From Herbaspirillum rhizosphaerae_A (GTDB lineage: Bacteria > Pseudomonadota > Gammaproteobacteria > Burkholderiales > Burkholderiaceae_D), in assembly GCF_046025915.1 (NCBI RefSeq), contig NZ_JAQQFR010000010.1, positions 186,001-250,000 on the forward strand: a DNA stretch of 64,000 bases, written 5' to 3'. Positions 42,509-51,730 of the stretch are shown one piece after another (within the stretch, counting starts at the first letter, position 1; every line of letters starts with the position of its first letter). A program made the position numbers and the translations under genes. The notes beneath the pieces were generated by a model. It searched no databases, was not told the DNA's origin, and worked only from the letters and a program-made list of their open reading frames with translations.

Positions 42509-44167
42509 TCAAGCCCTTGCGATCCTGGCAGGCTGGCTGGTTCGCGGGCGTTCGACCGCAAGCACTACAGACTTGGCAGGGCTATGGTTGATGTGGTTCA
42601 CTAATTTGAAAATGCTGACCGCCTGCGACAGTTTAACGGTCTGTTCTTCCAGGCTAGCCGCTGCTGCTGCTGCTTGCTCAACCAACGCGGCGTTTTGCTG
42701 AGTGACTTCGTCCATCAAGGTAACGGCTTCGTTGACTTGTTGAATACCATTGCTTTGCTCGCCGGACGCGGCCGAGATTTCGCCGATGATGCTGGTGACG
42801 CGCTGCACGGAGGATACGACACCTTCCATCGTTGTTCCCGCCTGCGCTACCAGCGTGACACCGGCGTCGACTTTTTGAACCGACACGTTGATCAGGGTTT
42901 TGATCTCTTTGGCAGCAGCTGCCGATCGATGCGCCAGACTGCGTACTTCGGTGGCGACGACGGCAAATCCGCGGCCTTGTTCACCAGCACGCGCCGCTTC
43001 AACGGCTGCGTTGAGCGCAAGGATGTTGGTCTGAAATGCGATGCTGTCAATAATTCCGATGATGTCGACAATGCGTTTTGCAGAGTCGCTGATTTCGCCC
43101 ATGGTCGTAGTGACCTTATGTACCACTTCTCCGCCGGCAATCGCGACTTCGGATGCGGACGATGCGGACTTGTTGGCTTGCATGGCATTGTCAGCATTTT
43201 GCCTTACGGTGGCAGCCAACTCTTCCATGCTGGCAGCGGTCTCTTCAAGACTGGATGCCTGTGCTTCCGTACGGCCGGACAAGTCCATGTTGCCCTTGGC
43301 GATTTCTTTCGTCGAGACCTGAATCGAATCTACGTTTGCGCGGACATCACCGATGATGGCAACCAGGTTGACCGTCATTTGTTGCAACGCACGTAACAAC
43401 TGACCGGTATCGTCTTTACGGGAAGACGAAAATTTGCTGGACAGATCGCCGCCGGCAATCGATCGGGCCACGTCTGTCGCCAGCTTGAGCGGCTGTGAAA
43501 TCGACGTCAGCAAAGAATGCCAGAAGTACAGGATCATGGCTGCGCCGCCCAGTGTTGCACCGCCAATCCAGTAAGCCCCGGTATTGCCTTGCGTCCCGGC
43601 GTGCAGATTTGCACCGCCCAGTACGAGGAGAAGCGCGATCATGAAGCTCATGATCAGGCCGATGCGCAATGTCAGGGAGATGTCGCGCAGGTTGCGGAGG
43701 CGCGCAAGGACACCGGTACTGACGACCTCGCCTTGACGGATAGCGAAACCCTTGGCCTTGCCGTCCTTGAACATCCGGTAAGCCTTGCCGGCCTCAGCAA
43801 CCTGTTGAGAGGAAGGGCGGGTGCGTACCGACATGTACCCGACGGGTTTCCCGTTCTCACGGACAGGAGTGACATTGGCAAGGACCCAGTAGTAATCACC
43901 ATTTTTACAGCGATTCTTGACCATGCCAGTCCATGGGACGCCTAATTTGAGTGTCGCCCACATGTCGGCAAACGCCTCAACCGGCATGTCAGGATGGCGC
44001 ACGATATTTTGCGGGGCGCCGATCAGTTCCGCCTCGGTAAAGCCGCTCACTTCCAGGAAGTAAGGATTGACGTACTGGATATTTCCTTGCAAGTCGGTTT
44101 TGGAAACAATTGACTCACCATCTTTGAAGGGATGTTCGTTGTTGGTGACGGGCAGATTGGTGCGCAT
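42509..44167 (-). CDS. PAS-containing chemotaxis receptor (Aer-like)
   Basis: A 552-residue receptor with an N-terminal cytoplasmic PAS domain (about 15-125: SKTDLQGNIQYVNPYFLEVSGF, then NRCKNGDYYWVLANVTPV), one or two membrane helices (about 165-215), HAMP, and an MCP domain with the tip IAFQTNILALNAAVEAARAG. This is the layout of Aer, which senses redox state through FAD; the PAS residues for FAD cannot be confirmed here. GGGAG lies before the ATG at 44167. It follows cheV after 54 bases. Confidence 0.92.
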   Translation of the reverse strand: MRTNLPVTNNEHPFKDGESIVSKTDLQGNIQYVNPYFLEVSGFTEAELIGAPQNIVRHPDMPVEAFADMWATLKLGVPWTGMVKNRCKNGDYYWVLANVTPVRENGKPVGYMSVRTRPSSQQVAEAGKAYRMFKDGKAKGFAIRQGEVVSTGVLARLRNLRDISLTLRIGLIMSFMIALLLVLGGANLHAGTQGNTGAYWIGGATLGGAAMILYFWHSLLTSISQPLKLATDVARSIAGGDLSSKFSSSRKDDTGQLLRALQQMTVNLVAIIGDVRANVDSIQVSTKEIAKGNMDLSGRTEAQASSLEETAASMEELAATVRQNADNAMQANKSASSASEVAIAGGEVVHKVTTTMGEISDSAKRIVDIIGIIDSIAFQTNILALNAAVEAARAGEQGRGFAVVATEVRSLAHRSAAAAKEIKTLINVSVQKVDAGVTLVAQAGTTMEGVVSSVQRVTSIIGEISAASGEQSNGIQQVNEAVTLMDEVTQQNAALVEQAAAAAASLEEQTVKLSQAVSIFKLVNHINHSPAKSVVLAVERPRTSQPARIARA

Positions 44168-44221
44168 GCAGTGCTCCCTTTTCAAGTGGTGCTTCGTATT
44201 GGAACTTGCCTTCGGTGGACG

Positions 44222-45220
44222 TCAGGCCGGAACAGCGTGCAAGTTGCTTGCAGGCGAGGCGGCGGATTTTTGCAGGGCGGCTTTGATGGTCGCTGCCAGT
44301 TCCTCGACTGCAAACTTGGCAACATAGCCGTCCGCTCCGACGCTGCGTACGTGATCTTCATTTGCAGATCCGGACAGGGAAGAGTGGATGACGACCGGAA
44401 TACTTTTCAAGCGCGGATCGGATTTAACGTTTCTGGTGAGCGTAAAGCCATCCATCTCCGGCATTTCCAGATCGGTAAGAATCAAGGCAACCCGGTCGCT
44501 GATTGGCGTACCGGCCTGTTTTGATTCTGCGACGATGGACTGCAATTTTTCCCAGGCTTCCTTGCCGGTCTTTGTCATGATGTACGGCAGACCGAGTGTT
44601 TCCAGTCCATGTTCAATGAGTGAGCGGGCCACTTTGGAGTCGTCTGCTGCCAGCGCGACCGAGCCTGGCTTGATCATGGACTGCAGTGAGGTGACCTGCG
44701 TTTCGTTCAGCGCCTTTTGAATCGGCGATGTCATATGCAGAATCTGCTCCACGTCCAACACTTGCACCAGATGTCCGCCTTCGCCTTCAGAGTCCAGGCG
44801 TGCGATGCTGGTGACGATGTCGCCACCGGCGCGCGATTCTGCAGACAGTACCTGGCTCCAGTCAAGGCGAACGATTTCTTCGACTGACTCGACCGCAAAT
44901 GCTTGCGTGCTGCGTGCATACTCGGTAATCAACAGAATGTTGAGACCGGTACGCGGCGTGCAGCCGGCGACCGCAGGCAGATCAATGACCGAGATCACCT
45001 GACCGCGGATGTTGACCATTCCCAGCACGGGCGACTGTGTTCCCGCTGCTTTGGTGATCGGCATCATCGGGACAATTTCCCGAATCTTGAAGACGTTGAT
45101 ACCGAAGAGTTCACCGGGTGTATCTTCCGTACCGCCACCGAGGCGAAACAAAAGCAATTCGAATTTGTTGCTGCTGGTGAGATTCGTACGTTCGTCGATT
45201 TCTTTTTGAAATGCATCCAT
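44222..45220 (-). CDS. cheV: CheV coupling protein (CheW-receiver fusion)
   Basis: A 332-residue protein with a CheW-like domain (about 18-165: FELLLFRLGG, VFKIREIV, VLGMVNIRGQVISVIDLP) and a C-terminal receiver (about 185-310) with phosphorylatable aspartate in LILTDLEMPEMDG and lysine in VAKFAVEEL. CheV couples receptors to CheA and damps signalling when phosphorylated. It sits between two MCP genes. Its upstream region carries a five-copy CTTTG repeat, so its expression may vary. Confidence 0.94.
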   Translation of the reverse strand: MDAFQKEIDERTNLTSSNKFELLLFRLGGGTEDTPGELFGINVFKIREIVPMMPITKAAGTQSPVLGMVNIRGQVISVIDLPAVAGCTPRTGLNILLITEYARSTQAFAVESVEEIVRLDWSQVLSAESRAGGDIVTSIARLDSEGEGGHLVQVLDVEQILHMTSPIQKALNETQVTSLQSMIKPGSVALAADDSKVARSLIEHGLETLGLPYIMTKTGKEAWEKLQSIVAESKQAGTPISDRVALILTDLEMPEMDGFTLTRNVKSDPRLKSIPVVIHSSLSGSANEDHVRSVGADGYVAKFAVEELAATIKAALQKSAASPASNLHAVPA

Positions 45221-45264
45221 GGAAACCTCAAGGTTATGTGTGGCCGGCAGGAACTATGTGCCTG

Positions 45265-45289
45265 CTTTGCTTTGCTTTGCTTTGCTTTG
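45265..45289. repeat. Pentanucleotide tandem repeat (CTTTG)5 upstream of cheV
   Basis: Five perfect copies of CTTTG run from 45265 to 45289, with a further C. The tract lies 45-69 bases upstream of the cheV start codon and 43 bases downstream (in cheV antisense terms) of the MCP stop. Short tandem repeats of this kind are prone to slipped-strand change in copy number. Confidence 0.95.
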
Positions 45290-45332
45290 CGTCGTCTGGT
45301 GTCCAATCGGCTTCGACCGGACCTGATTTATT

Positions 45333-47042
45333 TCAGAACTGCTCCCAGGAGCCATTCATATCGTCGGTCGCGGTTGCAACTTGCTTCTGCGCCAACGATC
45401 GGATGTCTTTGCGTGGAAGCTGAGATGCACGTGGGGTAATGTCGATACTGCGATGGCTTTGGTGCGGAATACTATTCAACATCAAGCCGTCGTTATGGCC
45501 CAGCTTGAATACACCAACTGCGACTGACAATCTGCCAGCCTGTTCTTGCAGTGACTGGGCTGCGGCAGCGGCCTCTTCGACCAGCGCGGCGTTCTGCTGA
45601 GTCACTTCGTCCATTTGCGCAATGGCTTGATTGATCTGTTCGAGGCCGCTGCTTTGTTCAACACTTGCCGCCGAAATTTCTCCCACAATGTCGGTCACAC
45701 GCTTGACGCTGGCTACCACTTCATCCATGGTCGCACCGGCCTGAGCCACCAATTTACTACCGTCGTCGACTTTGGAGACGGAGTTGTCAATCAGGGTTTT
45801 GATTTCTTTGGCTGCGGCTGCCGAACGTTGGGCCAGATTGCGAACCTCTGAAGCAACAACGGCAAACCCACGACCTTGTTCACCAGCACGTGCGGCTTCC
45901 ACGGCCGCATTCAGGGCAAGGATGTTGGTCTGGAAGGCAATGCTGTCAATGACGCTGATGATGTCAACAATCTTGCGTGAGGACTCATTGATGGCATCCA
46001 TCGTGCTGACCACTTTCCCGACAACATTGCCGCCCTGAACAGCAACCTCGGACGCGGAGACCGCCAACTGATTGGCCTGACGGGCATTGTCCGCATTTTG
46101 TTTTACGGTCGATGTCAGTTCTTCCATGGCCGACGCGGTTTCTTCCAGCGAGCCGGCTTGTTCTTCGGTACGTGAAGACAGATCCAGGTTACCGGCCGCA
46201 ATTTCGCCGGAGGCGGTATTGATGGTATCGGTACTGGTGCGCACTTCGCCGACGATTTTGAGCAAATTGTCATTCATGGACTTGAGCGCCAGCATGAGTT
46301 CGCCTGTTTCGTCCTTGCTATGGGCTTCGATATCGGCAGTCAGGTCTCCGGCCGCAACTCGTTTCGCGACGTCGAGAGCCTCACCTAAAGGGCGCGAGAC
46401 TATTTTTGCAATCCATACGGCAAGACACAGCGAGAGAGCAATGGCCGCGATCAGGAATCCTGAGATCAATACCTTGGCGCTGGCGTAGGTCTGCGCAGAT
46501 AACTGATTGGACGTTGCCGCACCTTTTTCATTAACAATCACCAGCTTTTCCACCGAGTCCATCGCTTCCCGATATGAGGCGGTCGACAGGCCATTGAGCA
46601 AGACGAGAGCTTCGTCTCTCTTGCCGGTAGCGACCAGTTTCATGATCTTCGGATGCTCGTCCACAAAAGCCTGAATTTGCTTTTCTGCCTGTGGATAGAT
46701 GGCTTTCTCTTCTGGTTCCGAGATTTGCTCGGTATAGAGTTTTTGAGCGCGAATGATAAGGGCCAGTTGATTGGTGGCATTTTTATCGGCTTCGGCAGCT
46801 CGTTCCGGAGTGAGCGCGGAAATATGTTGAAGCTCGAAGCTGCGTAAGCGGGATAAGGTCAGTTTAAGATCTGCCAGCGTACGAATACTGGGCAGCCAAT
46901 TGGACGCAATTTCGTTGGATGCCTGATTGACCTTATTAAGCTGGATCAATGCGAAGCCACCTAAGGCAGTAACAAGCAAGAGGATTACTGAAAAAGACAA
47001 AATCAGTTTTTTTGCAATTTTCAGATCGTAGAACCATTTCAT
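45333..47042 (-). CDS. Tsr/Tar-type methyl-accepting chemotaxis protein with C-terminal pentapeptide
   Basis: A 569-residue class receptor: membrane helix (about 12-32), four-helix-bundle periplasmic domain (4HB_MCP type), second helix (about 190-212), HAMP, then the MCP domain with IAFQTNILALNAAVEAARAG. The C terminus is GSWEQF after a flexible linker. A terminal W-x-x-F peptide like this is the docking tether for CheR and CheB in enteric Tsr/Tar. GGGAG precedes the ATG at 47042. The upstream region is extremely AT-rich. It precedes cheV on the same strand. Confidence 0.93.
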   Translation of the reverse strand: MKWFYDLKIAKKLILSFSVILLLVTALGGFALIQLNKVNQASNEIASNWLPSIRTLADLKLTLSRLRSFELQHISALTPERAAEADKNATNQLALIIRAQKLYTEQISEPEEKAIYPQAEKQIQAFVDEHPKIMKLVATGKRDEALVLLNGLSTASYREAMDSVEKLVIVNEKGAATSNQLSAQTYASAKVLISGFLIAAIALSLCLAVWIAKIVSRPLGEALDVAKRVAAGDLTADIEAHSKDETGELMLALKSMNDNLLKIVGEVRTSTDTINTASGEIAAGNLDLSSRTEEQAGSLEETASAMEELTSTVKQNADNARQANQLAVSASEVAVQGGNVVGKVVSTMDAINESSRKIVDIISVIDSIAFQTNILALNAAVEAARAGEQGRGFAVVASEVRNLAQRSAAAAKEIKTLIDNSVSKVDDGSKLVAQAGATMDEVVASVKRVTDIVGEISAASVEQSSGLEQINQAIAQMDEVTQQNAALVEEAAAAAQSLQEQAGRLSVAVGVFKLGHNDGLMLNSIPHQSHRSIDITPRASQLPRKDIRSLAQKQVATATDDMNGSWEQF

Positions 47043-47119
47043 GCGAATCTCCCGAGGTCGACTATTGAAGGAATACTGTCGAGTGGCGATGTGCATCATA
47101 TGTTTGTTGCGCCAAATCC

Positions 47120-47215
47120 GACACAACAATTATAACGATTTTATTGAATTAATCAAATATTTGTTTTATTTGTTTTATTTAATTATTTAATTATTTGATT
47201 TTTTGTGGTTTTTGC
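47120..47215. repeat. Very AT-rich upstream region with short tandem repeats
   Basis: This stretch upstream of the MCP gene holds two copies of TTGTTTTAT (47161-47178) followed by two near copies of TTAATTAT (47179-47194), in DNA with almost no G or C. It contrasts sharply with its surroundings. Such tracts bend DNA and attract H-NS/MvaT-like proteins; binding is inferred. Confidence 0.5.
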
Positions 47216-47282
47216 AGTTCGTTTTATGGTTACTTAAGCAGCAAGGAGCGTGTTTGGGCGATAAAGGGTGGTCTTTGCGCTA

Positions 47283-49556
47283 TCAATTCCTGGTAGGGGC
47301 GTCCTGTTGCGCTCTTTGCAACCAGCGTTCGACGATGGCCAGAAATGCGGCCGCAGTGAAGGGCTTGGGTAGGTAGTCATCCATGCCGGCGGCCAGGCAA
47401 CGCTCCCGATCGCCTTCGATCACACTGGCCGTCAATGCGATGACGGGAAGGTGTGGAAGTCCTTGTGACGCTTCCCACTCGCGCAGAAGGCGAGTGGCTT
47501 CATAGCCATCCATTAAAGGCATCATGCAGTCCATCAGCACCAGGTCGTAATGTTCCTGTTTCATCGCGGCCAAGGCTTCTGCGCCGTTTTCTGCTTCGCT
47601 GACGCGGTAACCGTTCTTTGTCAGCAGCATGCGCGCCAGTTGCCGGTTGATCAGCGTATCTTCGGTCACCAGAACATGGGCACCCGCCTGGGTAGGGGAC
47701 GGCGGCGGGGAGGACATGTTGTCCTTGTTGTCCGCGTTGTCGTCGGCAAGTGCCGCCGGCACGGCTGCCACTTCTGCAGCCAACGGCTTGACTCCGTCGG
47801 CGGTACTGACGTTGCGGCAAGGGACTTCAAAGCGAAACGTTGTTCCTTTTTCTGACTCACTCTCGCAGAAAATCTTCCCCTGCATCAGCTCTACCAGTCG
47901 CTTGCAGATCGATAACCCTAATCCGGTACCGCCGTATTTTCTGCTGATGGAGCTGTCTGCCTGGCTAAATGGCTGGAACAGCCGTGCTTGCTGCTCGACA
48001 CCGATACCTATGCCGGTATCAGCGACCGCATAGTGCAATATGACCATCCCGGGGCGTGCCGCATCGGCGATGCATTGCAGCGAGACGTTGATATGCCCGG
48101 ATGCGGTGAACTTGATGGCATTGCTCAGCAGATTTCCCAGTACCTGGCGGATATGTGCGGAGCCACCTTCGACCTCGGCTGCAGCGGATTCACCGATCTG
48201 AATATCGATGCGGAGATTTTTTTTCTGCGCAGTAGCGCGATGCAGGGCCACTACATCGTTGAGCAATTGTGAAGGTGAGAAAACACTGTTTTCACAGTCC
48301 ATTCGCCCGGATTCGATTTTGGAGAAATCAAGAACTTCGTTGATGATGCGCATCAATTCCGAGGTGGCAAGGTGGACTTGCCGGGCATAGCTGTGCTGCA
48401 CCTTATCGAGCCTGGTATCGAGCAATAGCTCGCTCATTCCGAGAACACCGTTCATCGGCGTGCGGATCTCATGACTCATCATGGCGAGGAACCGTGATTT
48501 TGCCTGGTTAGAGGCGTCAGCCTGTTCTCGGAGTATCGCTGCCGCCACAGCATCTTCCTCGCGTCGCTTGAGTATGATTGCCATGACGCCGAACGCAATA
48601 ACCAACACGAGCATGCTGGCGCCGGCAATGCCGCCCAGGACGCGCATGGCGCGTAGCCAACCGTCCCGAAAGCCGCTTTCAGTGATGCTGACGTTGATGC
48701 TCATCGGCGTACGTCGGATCGCCCGTTGGGAATAGATATCCGGCGTATCACTGAGTATGCCCGCAAGCAATCTGTTTACGGGCGCGGCTTTAGTACCGTG
48801 GCGATCTGCCGTCTTGTTTGTGTCGCTGTCTCCGGTTTGCTGCGGCCAGCCTGCCAGCAAATTACGAGCGCCTCCGAAAAGTCCAATGGATACGTGCTTC
48901 TCCAGGCTGATACTTTTGAAAAAGTTAGTAAAGAAATCGCACGAGATAGCAACCAGAGCAATCCCCACCATATTGCCGCGGGCATCATTGATGCGACGGC
49001 TCAGGTAAAACGTCCACGCTTGACTGGTCCGATTACGCACCGCAACGCTGTAGAAGATCTCATCGGTGTTGTGTCTGACGTGATAGAGATAATAGTCTCG
49101 GTCGCTCACGTTGATGCCGCTTGTGGGGAGTAGCCGTGTCAGTGCGAGGACGCTGCCGTCGGCGGCAACAATTGCCGCGCCGGAGATCTGGGGGAGGCCA
49201 CTGATCTTGTCGCGCATCATTTGACTGATGGCTGGATTGGAAGCGGCTATACGAAAAGTTCGATCATCCTTGGCGCCGGCCCGGGACAACCGGCTGATAT
49301 CGTCAAGCACCAGAGTGGAGGAGGCTATTGTCTGCGCTGCGTTCTCTGCCAGCACCAGCGAAAGGTTTTCGATATCCTCCTGCCAGTCATCGGTGGCCCA
49401 GTTGTAGAGGATGGAGCTCGCGCTTAGAGTGGCTATGCCGAGAAGGATAAGCAATAGTGCGCCGATTGTCAGTGTGACGCGGCGCGCGCTGCGCCCCAGC
49501 CATAACAATGGGTGCAGGAATGCAAAAAGGAGCGAGGTGGTGGAGCGTGTCGGCAT
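47283..49556 (-). CDS. Hybrid sensor histidine kinase with C-terminal receiver
   Basis: A 757-residue protein: membrane helix (about 27-48), periplasmic dCache/PDC-like sensor (DRDYYLYHVRHNTDEIFYS), second helix (about 305-330), HisKA with MMSHEIRTPMNGVLGM, HATPase with DTGIGI and YGGTGLGLSICKRLVELM, then a receiver with LVLMDCMMPLMDGYEA and a YLPKPF lysine. It lacks its own HPt domain, but a separate HPt protein is encoded six bases upstream, so the relay is probably kinase-receiver-HPt. Last gene of a four-gene signalling operon. Confidence 0.94.
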   Translation of the reverse strand: MPTRSTTSLLFAFLHPLLWLGRSARRVTLTIGALLLILLGIATLSASSILYNWATDDWQEDIENLSLVLAENAAQTIASSTLVLDDISRLSRAGAKDDRTFRIAASNPAISQMMRDKISGLPQISGAAIVAADGSVLALTRLLPTSGINVSDRDYYLYHVRHNTDEIFYSVAVRNRTSQAWTFYLSRRINDARGNMVGIALVAISCDFFTNFFKSISLEKHVSIGLFGGARNLLAGWPQQTGDSDTNKTADRHGTKAAPVNRLLAGILSDTPDIYSQRAIRRTPMSINVSITESGFRDGWLRAMRVLGGIAGASMLVLVIAFGVMAIILKRREEDAVAAAILREQADASNQAKSRFLAMMSHEIRTPMNGVLGMSELLLDTRLDKVQHSYARQVHLATSELMRIINEVLDFSKIESGRMDCENSVFSPSQLLNDVVALHRATAQKKNLRIDIQIGESAAAEVEGGSAHIRQVLGNLLSNAIKFTASGHINVSLQCIADAARPGMVILHYAVADTGIGIGVEQQARLFQPFSQADSSISRKYGGTGLGLSICKRLVELMQGKIFCESESEKGTTFRFEVPCRNVSTADGVKPLAAEVAAVPAALADDNADNKDNMSSPPPSPTQAGAHVLVTEDTLINRQLARMLLTKNGYRVSEAENGAEALAAMKQEHYDLVLMDCMMPLMDGYEATRLLREWEASQGLPHLPVIALTASVIEGDRERCLAAGMDDYLPKPFTAAAFLAIVERWLQRAQQDAPTRN

Positions 49557-49562
49557 TGACAG

Positions 49563-49955
49563 CTAGCCGTCCCGAGAATCTTCGGAGCATGCCGTCGACT
49601 CCTGGAAGTGCCGGATACTGAGGTGCACTTCGGCGATGGTCTCTTTATAGGCTTCGGCAAGGTCTGCCCAAAGCGGATGGATTTCTTCTAGTGACGCCTT
49701 GCGCGACAGTGCTTCAATGCGCCCCAGCATGCTCGCCAGTTGATCTGCGCCAATCAATGCAACAGTTCCTTTGAGGGAATGGCTTTGGAGTGTTATGTCA
49801 GCAGCCTGACTCGCCGTAATGGCATGGCGCAGGCGCTCATACATGGGCGGAGCGATATCGAGAAAGGTGGCGGACAATTCCAGAAAAGCCTGAACGTCTT
49901 GCCCTGCGGCATCGAGAAGTACTGCCGGATTGATATGCTGATAGCTTGGCGTCAT
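49563..49955 (-). CDS. Stand-alone HPt phosphotransfer protein
   Basis: A 130-residue helical protein with the HPt motif SHSLKGTVALIGADQL, giving the phospho-accepting histidine within HSLKG. There are no other domains. It lies 36 bases after a simple histidine kinase gene and six bases before a hybrid kinase gene, so it is placed to pass phosphate from the hybrid kinase to a distant receiver such as the HTH-receiver protein of the same operon. Confidence 0.9.
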   Translation of the reverse strand: MTPSYQHINPAVLLDAAGQDVQAFLELSATFLDIAPPMYERLRHAITASQAADITLQSHSLKGTVALIGADQLASMLGRIEALSRKASLEEIHPLWADLAEAYKETIAEVHLSIRHFQESTACSEDSRDG

Positions 49956-49991
49956 TTGCCTATCCCCCTGTTGCCTCAGTCAGGCTTATTG

Positions 49992-51707
49992 TTATTTTAT
50001 TGTACGCGCCACAACGGGTTCTGTGCCATTCAACAGGGGCAGTTGAAAAGAAAATGTACTGCCAACACCCAGCTCTGATTGGACGCTGATCTCTCCACCC
50101 ATTAGCTCAACCAGCAGAGCGGCAATCGTCAGCCCGAGCCCGGCTCCGTCATGGGGGCGCGCGGCTGAGTCATCGATTTGAGCGAATTTTTCAAAGATGG
50201 TATCCAGCGCTGCTTCCGGGATACCTGGGCCGGTGTCGATGATGCTGAAACGCAAGTCCTTGCCGACCGTCTCGACAGTCAGTTGTACATGACCTGCAAC
50301 GGTATATTTGCAGGCATTGGTGAGCAACTTGTCGAGCACTTGCAGCAACTTGTTCCGGTCACAACGCAGATAAGGAGGTGCATCGTCGGCGATGAAGGAA
50401 TTAATCCACAATCCCTTTTTTGCAGCCGCTTCTTCGCAGGCACTGACTGCGTTGCGGACGACATCGCTGAGCTTTTCTTCGCTGATATTCAAACTGATTT
50501 TTCCTGAGCGCAGGGAGCTCAGTTCCAACACCGAATCAACCATGCCGAGCAGACGCATGCCGCTGTCATGGATGGCGCGCGCGAACTCGCCATGGCGGGT
50601 GCCTGTAAACTCTTCTACCAGCGTTTCAGAGTAGCCCAGAATGCCGTTGAGCGGCGTGCGAAATTCGTGCGACATATTCGACAGGAAGTGCAGCTTGGCC
50701 TTGCGCGCCAGCACCGCTTCACGGCGGCTCGCGACGAGGTGGCGAATGAGGACGACCAGCGCAGCCGTCCCGAGAATGATCAGCAACGAAGTCAGGCTGA
50801 CGAGCGTCAGCGTTTGTGATCGGATGGCATGGTAGCCGTCAAGGCGCTCATCGATGTCGATGCCAACCACCACATACAAGGGATAACTCTCCAGCTTTTG
50901 ATAGGCATAAAAGCGATCCCGATGGTCGATGATGCTGGTGGCGCGCAGTATGCCGCTGCCATTCATGTGCATAGCCTTGAATACTTCACTGAGAGAAATG
51001 TCTTGCCCCATCGCGTCGTCGTTGCCCACATGACGCACCCGCAGCACACCGTCGTCACCCACCAGGGAGATCGTGCCGAACTGACCGACGTCAACCTTTT
51101 TGTACAGGGAAGTGAAATATCCCGGATCCATCGAGGCGATCACCACACCATTGAATACGCCATCGGGCCCGTCAATACGCCGCGTCATTTGCAGGGACCA
51201 TTTCCCAGACACCCGCCCCAGCAAGGGCTTGCTGATATACAAGCCTGTATCGGCAGATCGCATGTGCACCTTGATGTGCTCGCGGTCGCTCAGATTCAGC
51301 GGCTTAAATGGCTTAGTCGACAGCACGACGTCTGCCTTGTCATCAACGATGCTGAACAGGTTGTAAATATCCGATGGCGCAATGCCGTCCTTGAGCTCTT
51401 TATTGATATTCAGCTGCTTTCCCAGGACGTTATAGCGGGAACGAAGATAGACGATCGCCTGGTCAGTTGACTCAACGGTACGTGAAGCATGTTCCTTGAA
51501 TAACAGAGACAGGCTGATTGCGTCGCGCTTTGCGCCGGCAATTTCATCGCGATAGTTTTTGTCGAGCTGCCACCATGCAGTCGCCCATAGCCCGGCGATG
51601 AGCAAGGCTGCAAAAATGCATAAGATGGAGCCAACATTGACCTCCATCGCGTCCCTCATTCTTTGCAGGCGAGAAGTCGGTATTTGAGGAGCGTGTGAGA
51701 ATCGCAT
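49992..51707 (-). CDS. Membrane sensor histidine kinase
   Basis: A 571-residue kinase: membrane helix (about 25-47), dCache-like periplasmic domain (SDREHIKVHMRSADTGLYIS, GRVSGKWSLQMTRRIDG), second helix (about 300-322), HisKA with NMSHEFRTPLNGILGY, HATPase with DTGPGIP and DGAGLGLTIAALLVELMGG. There is no receiver or HPt. The sensor part resembles those of the cyclase at 39422 and the hybrid kinase at 47283. It starts 23 bases after the HTH-receiver gene. In-frame ATGs at 51659 and 51647 are alternative starts, since the ribosome-binding site is weak. Confidence 0.92.
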   Translation of the reverse strand: MRFSHAPQIPTSRLQRMRDAMEVNVGSILCIFAALLIAGLWATAWWQLDKNYRDEIAGAKRDAISLSLLFKEHASRTVESTDQAIVYLRSRYNVLGKQLNINKELKDGIAPSDIYNLFSIVDDKADVVLSTKPFKPLNLSDREHIKVHMRSADTGLYISKPLLGRVSGKWSLQMTRRIDGPDGVFNGVVIASMDPGYFTSLYKKVDVGQFGTISLVGDDGVLRVRHVGNDDAMGQDISLSEVFKAMHMNGSGILRATSIIDHRDRFYAYQKLESYPLYVVVGIDIDERLDGYHAIRSQTLTLVSLTSLLIILGTAALVVLIRHLVASRREAVLARKAKLHFLSNMSHEFRTPLNGILGYSETLVEEFTGTRHGEFARAIHDSGMRLLGMVDSVLELSSLRSGKISLNISEEKLSDVVRNAVSACEEAAAKKGLWINSFIADDAPPYLRCDRNKLLQVLDKLLTNACKYTVAGHVQLTVETVGKDLRFSIIDTGPGIPEAALDTIFEKFAQIDDSAARPHDGAGLGLTIAALLVELMGGEISVQSELGVGSTFSFQLPLLNGTEPVVARTIK

Positions 51708-51730
51708 GGCGTTGTACAGATATGAAGCTG

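Noticed and set aside
45265..45289. CTTTG tract as a CRISPR-like array
   Set aside because: The units are five bases with no spacers; it is a simple tandem repeat.
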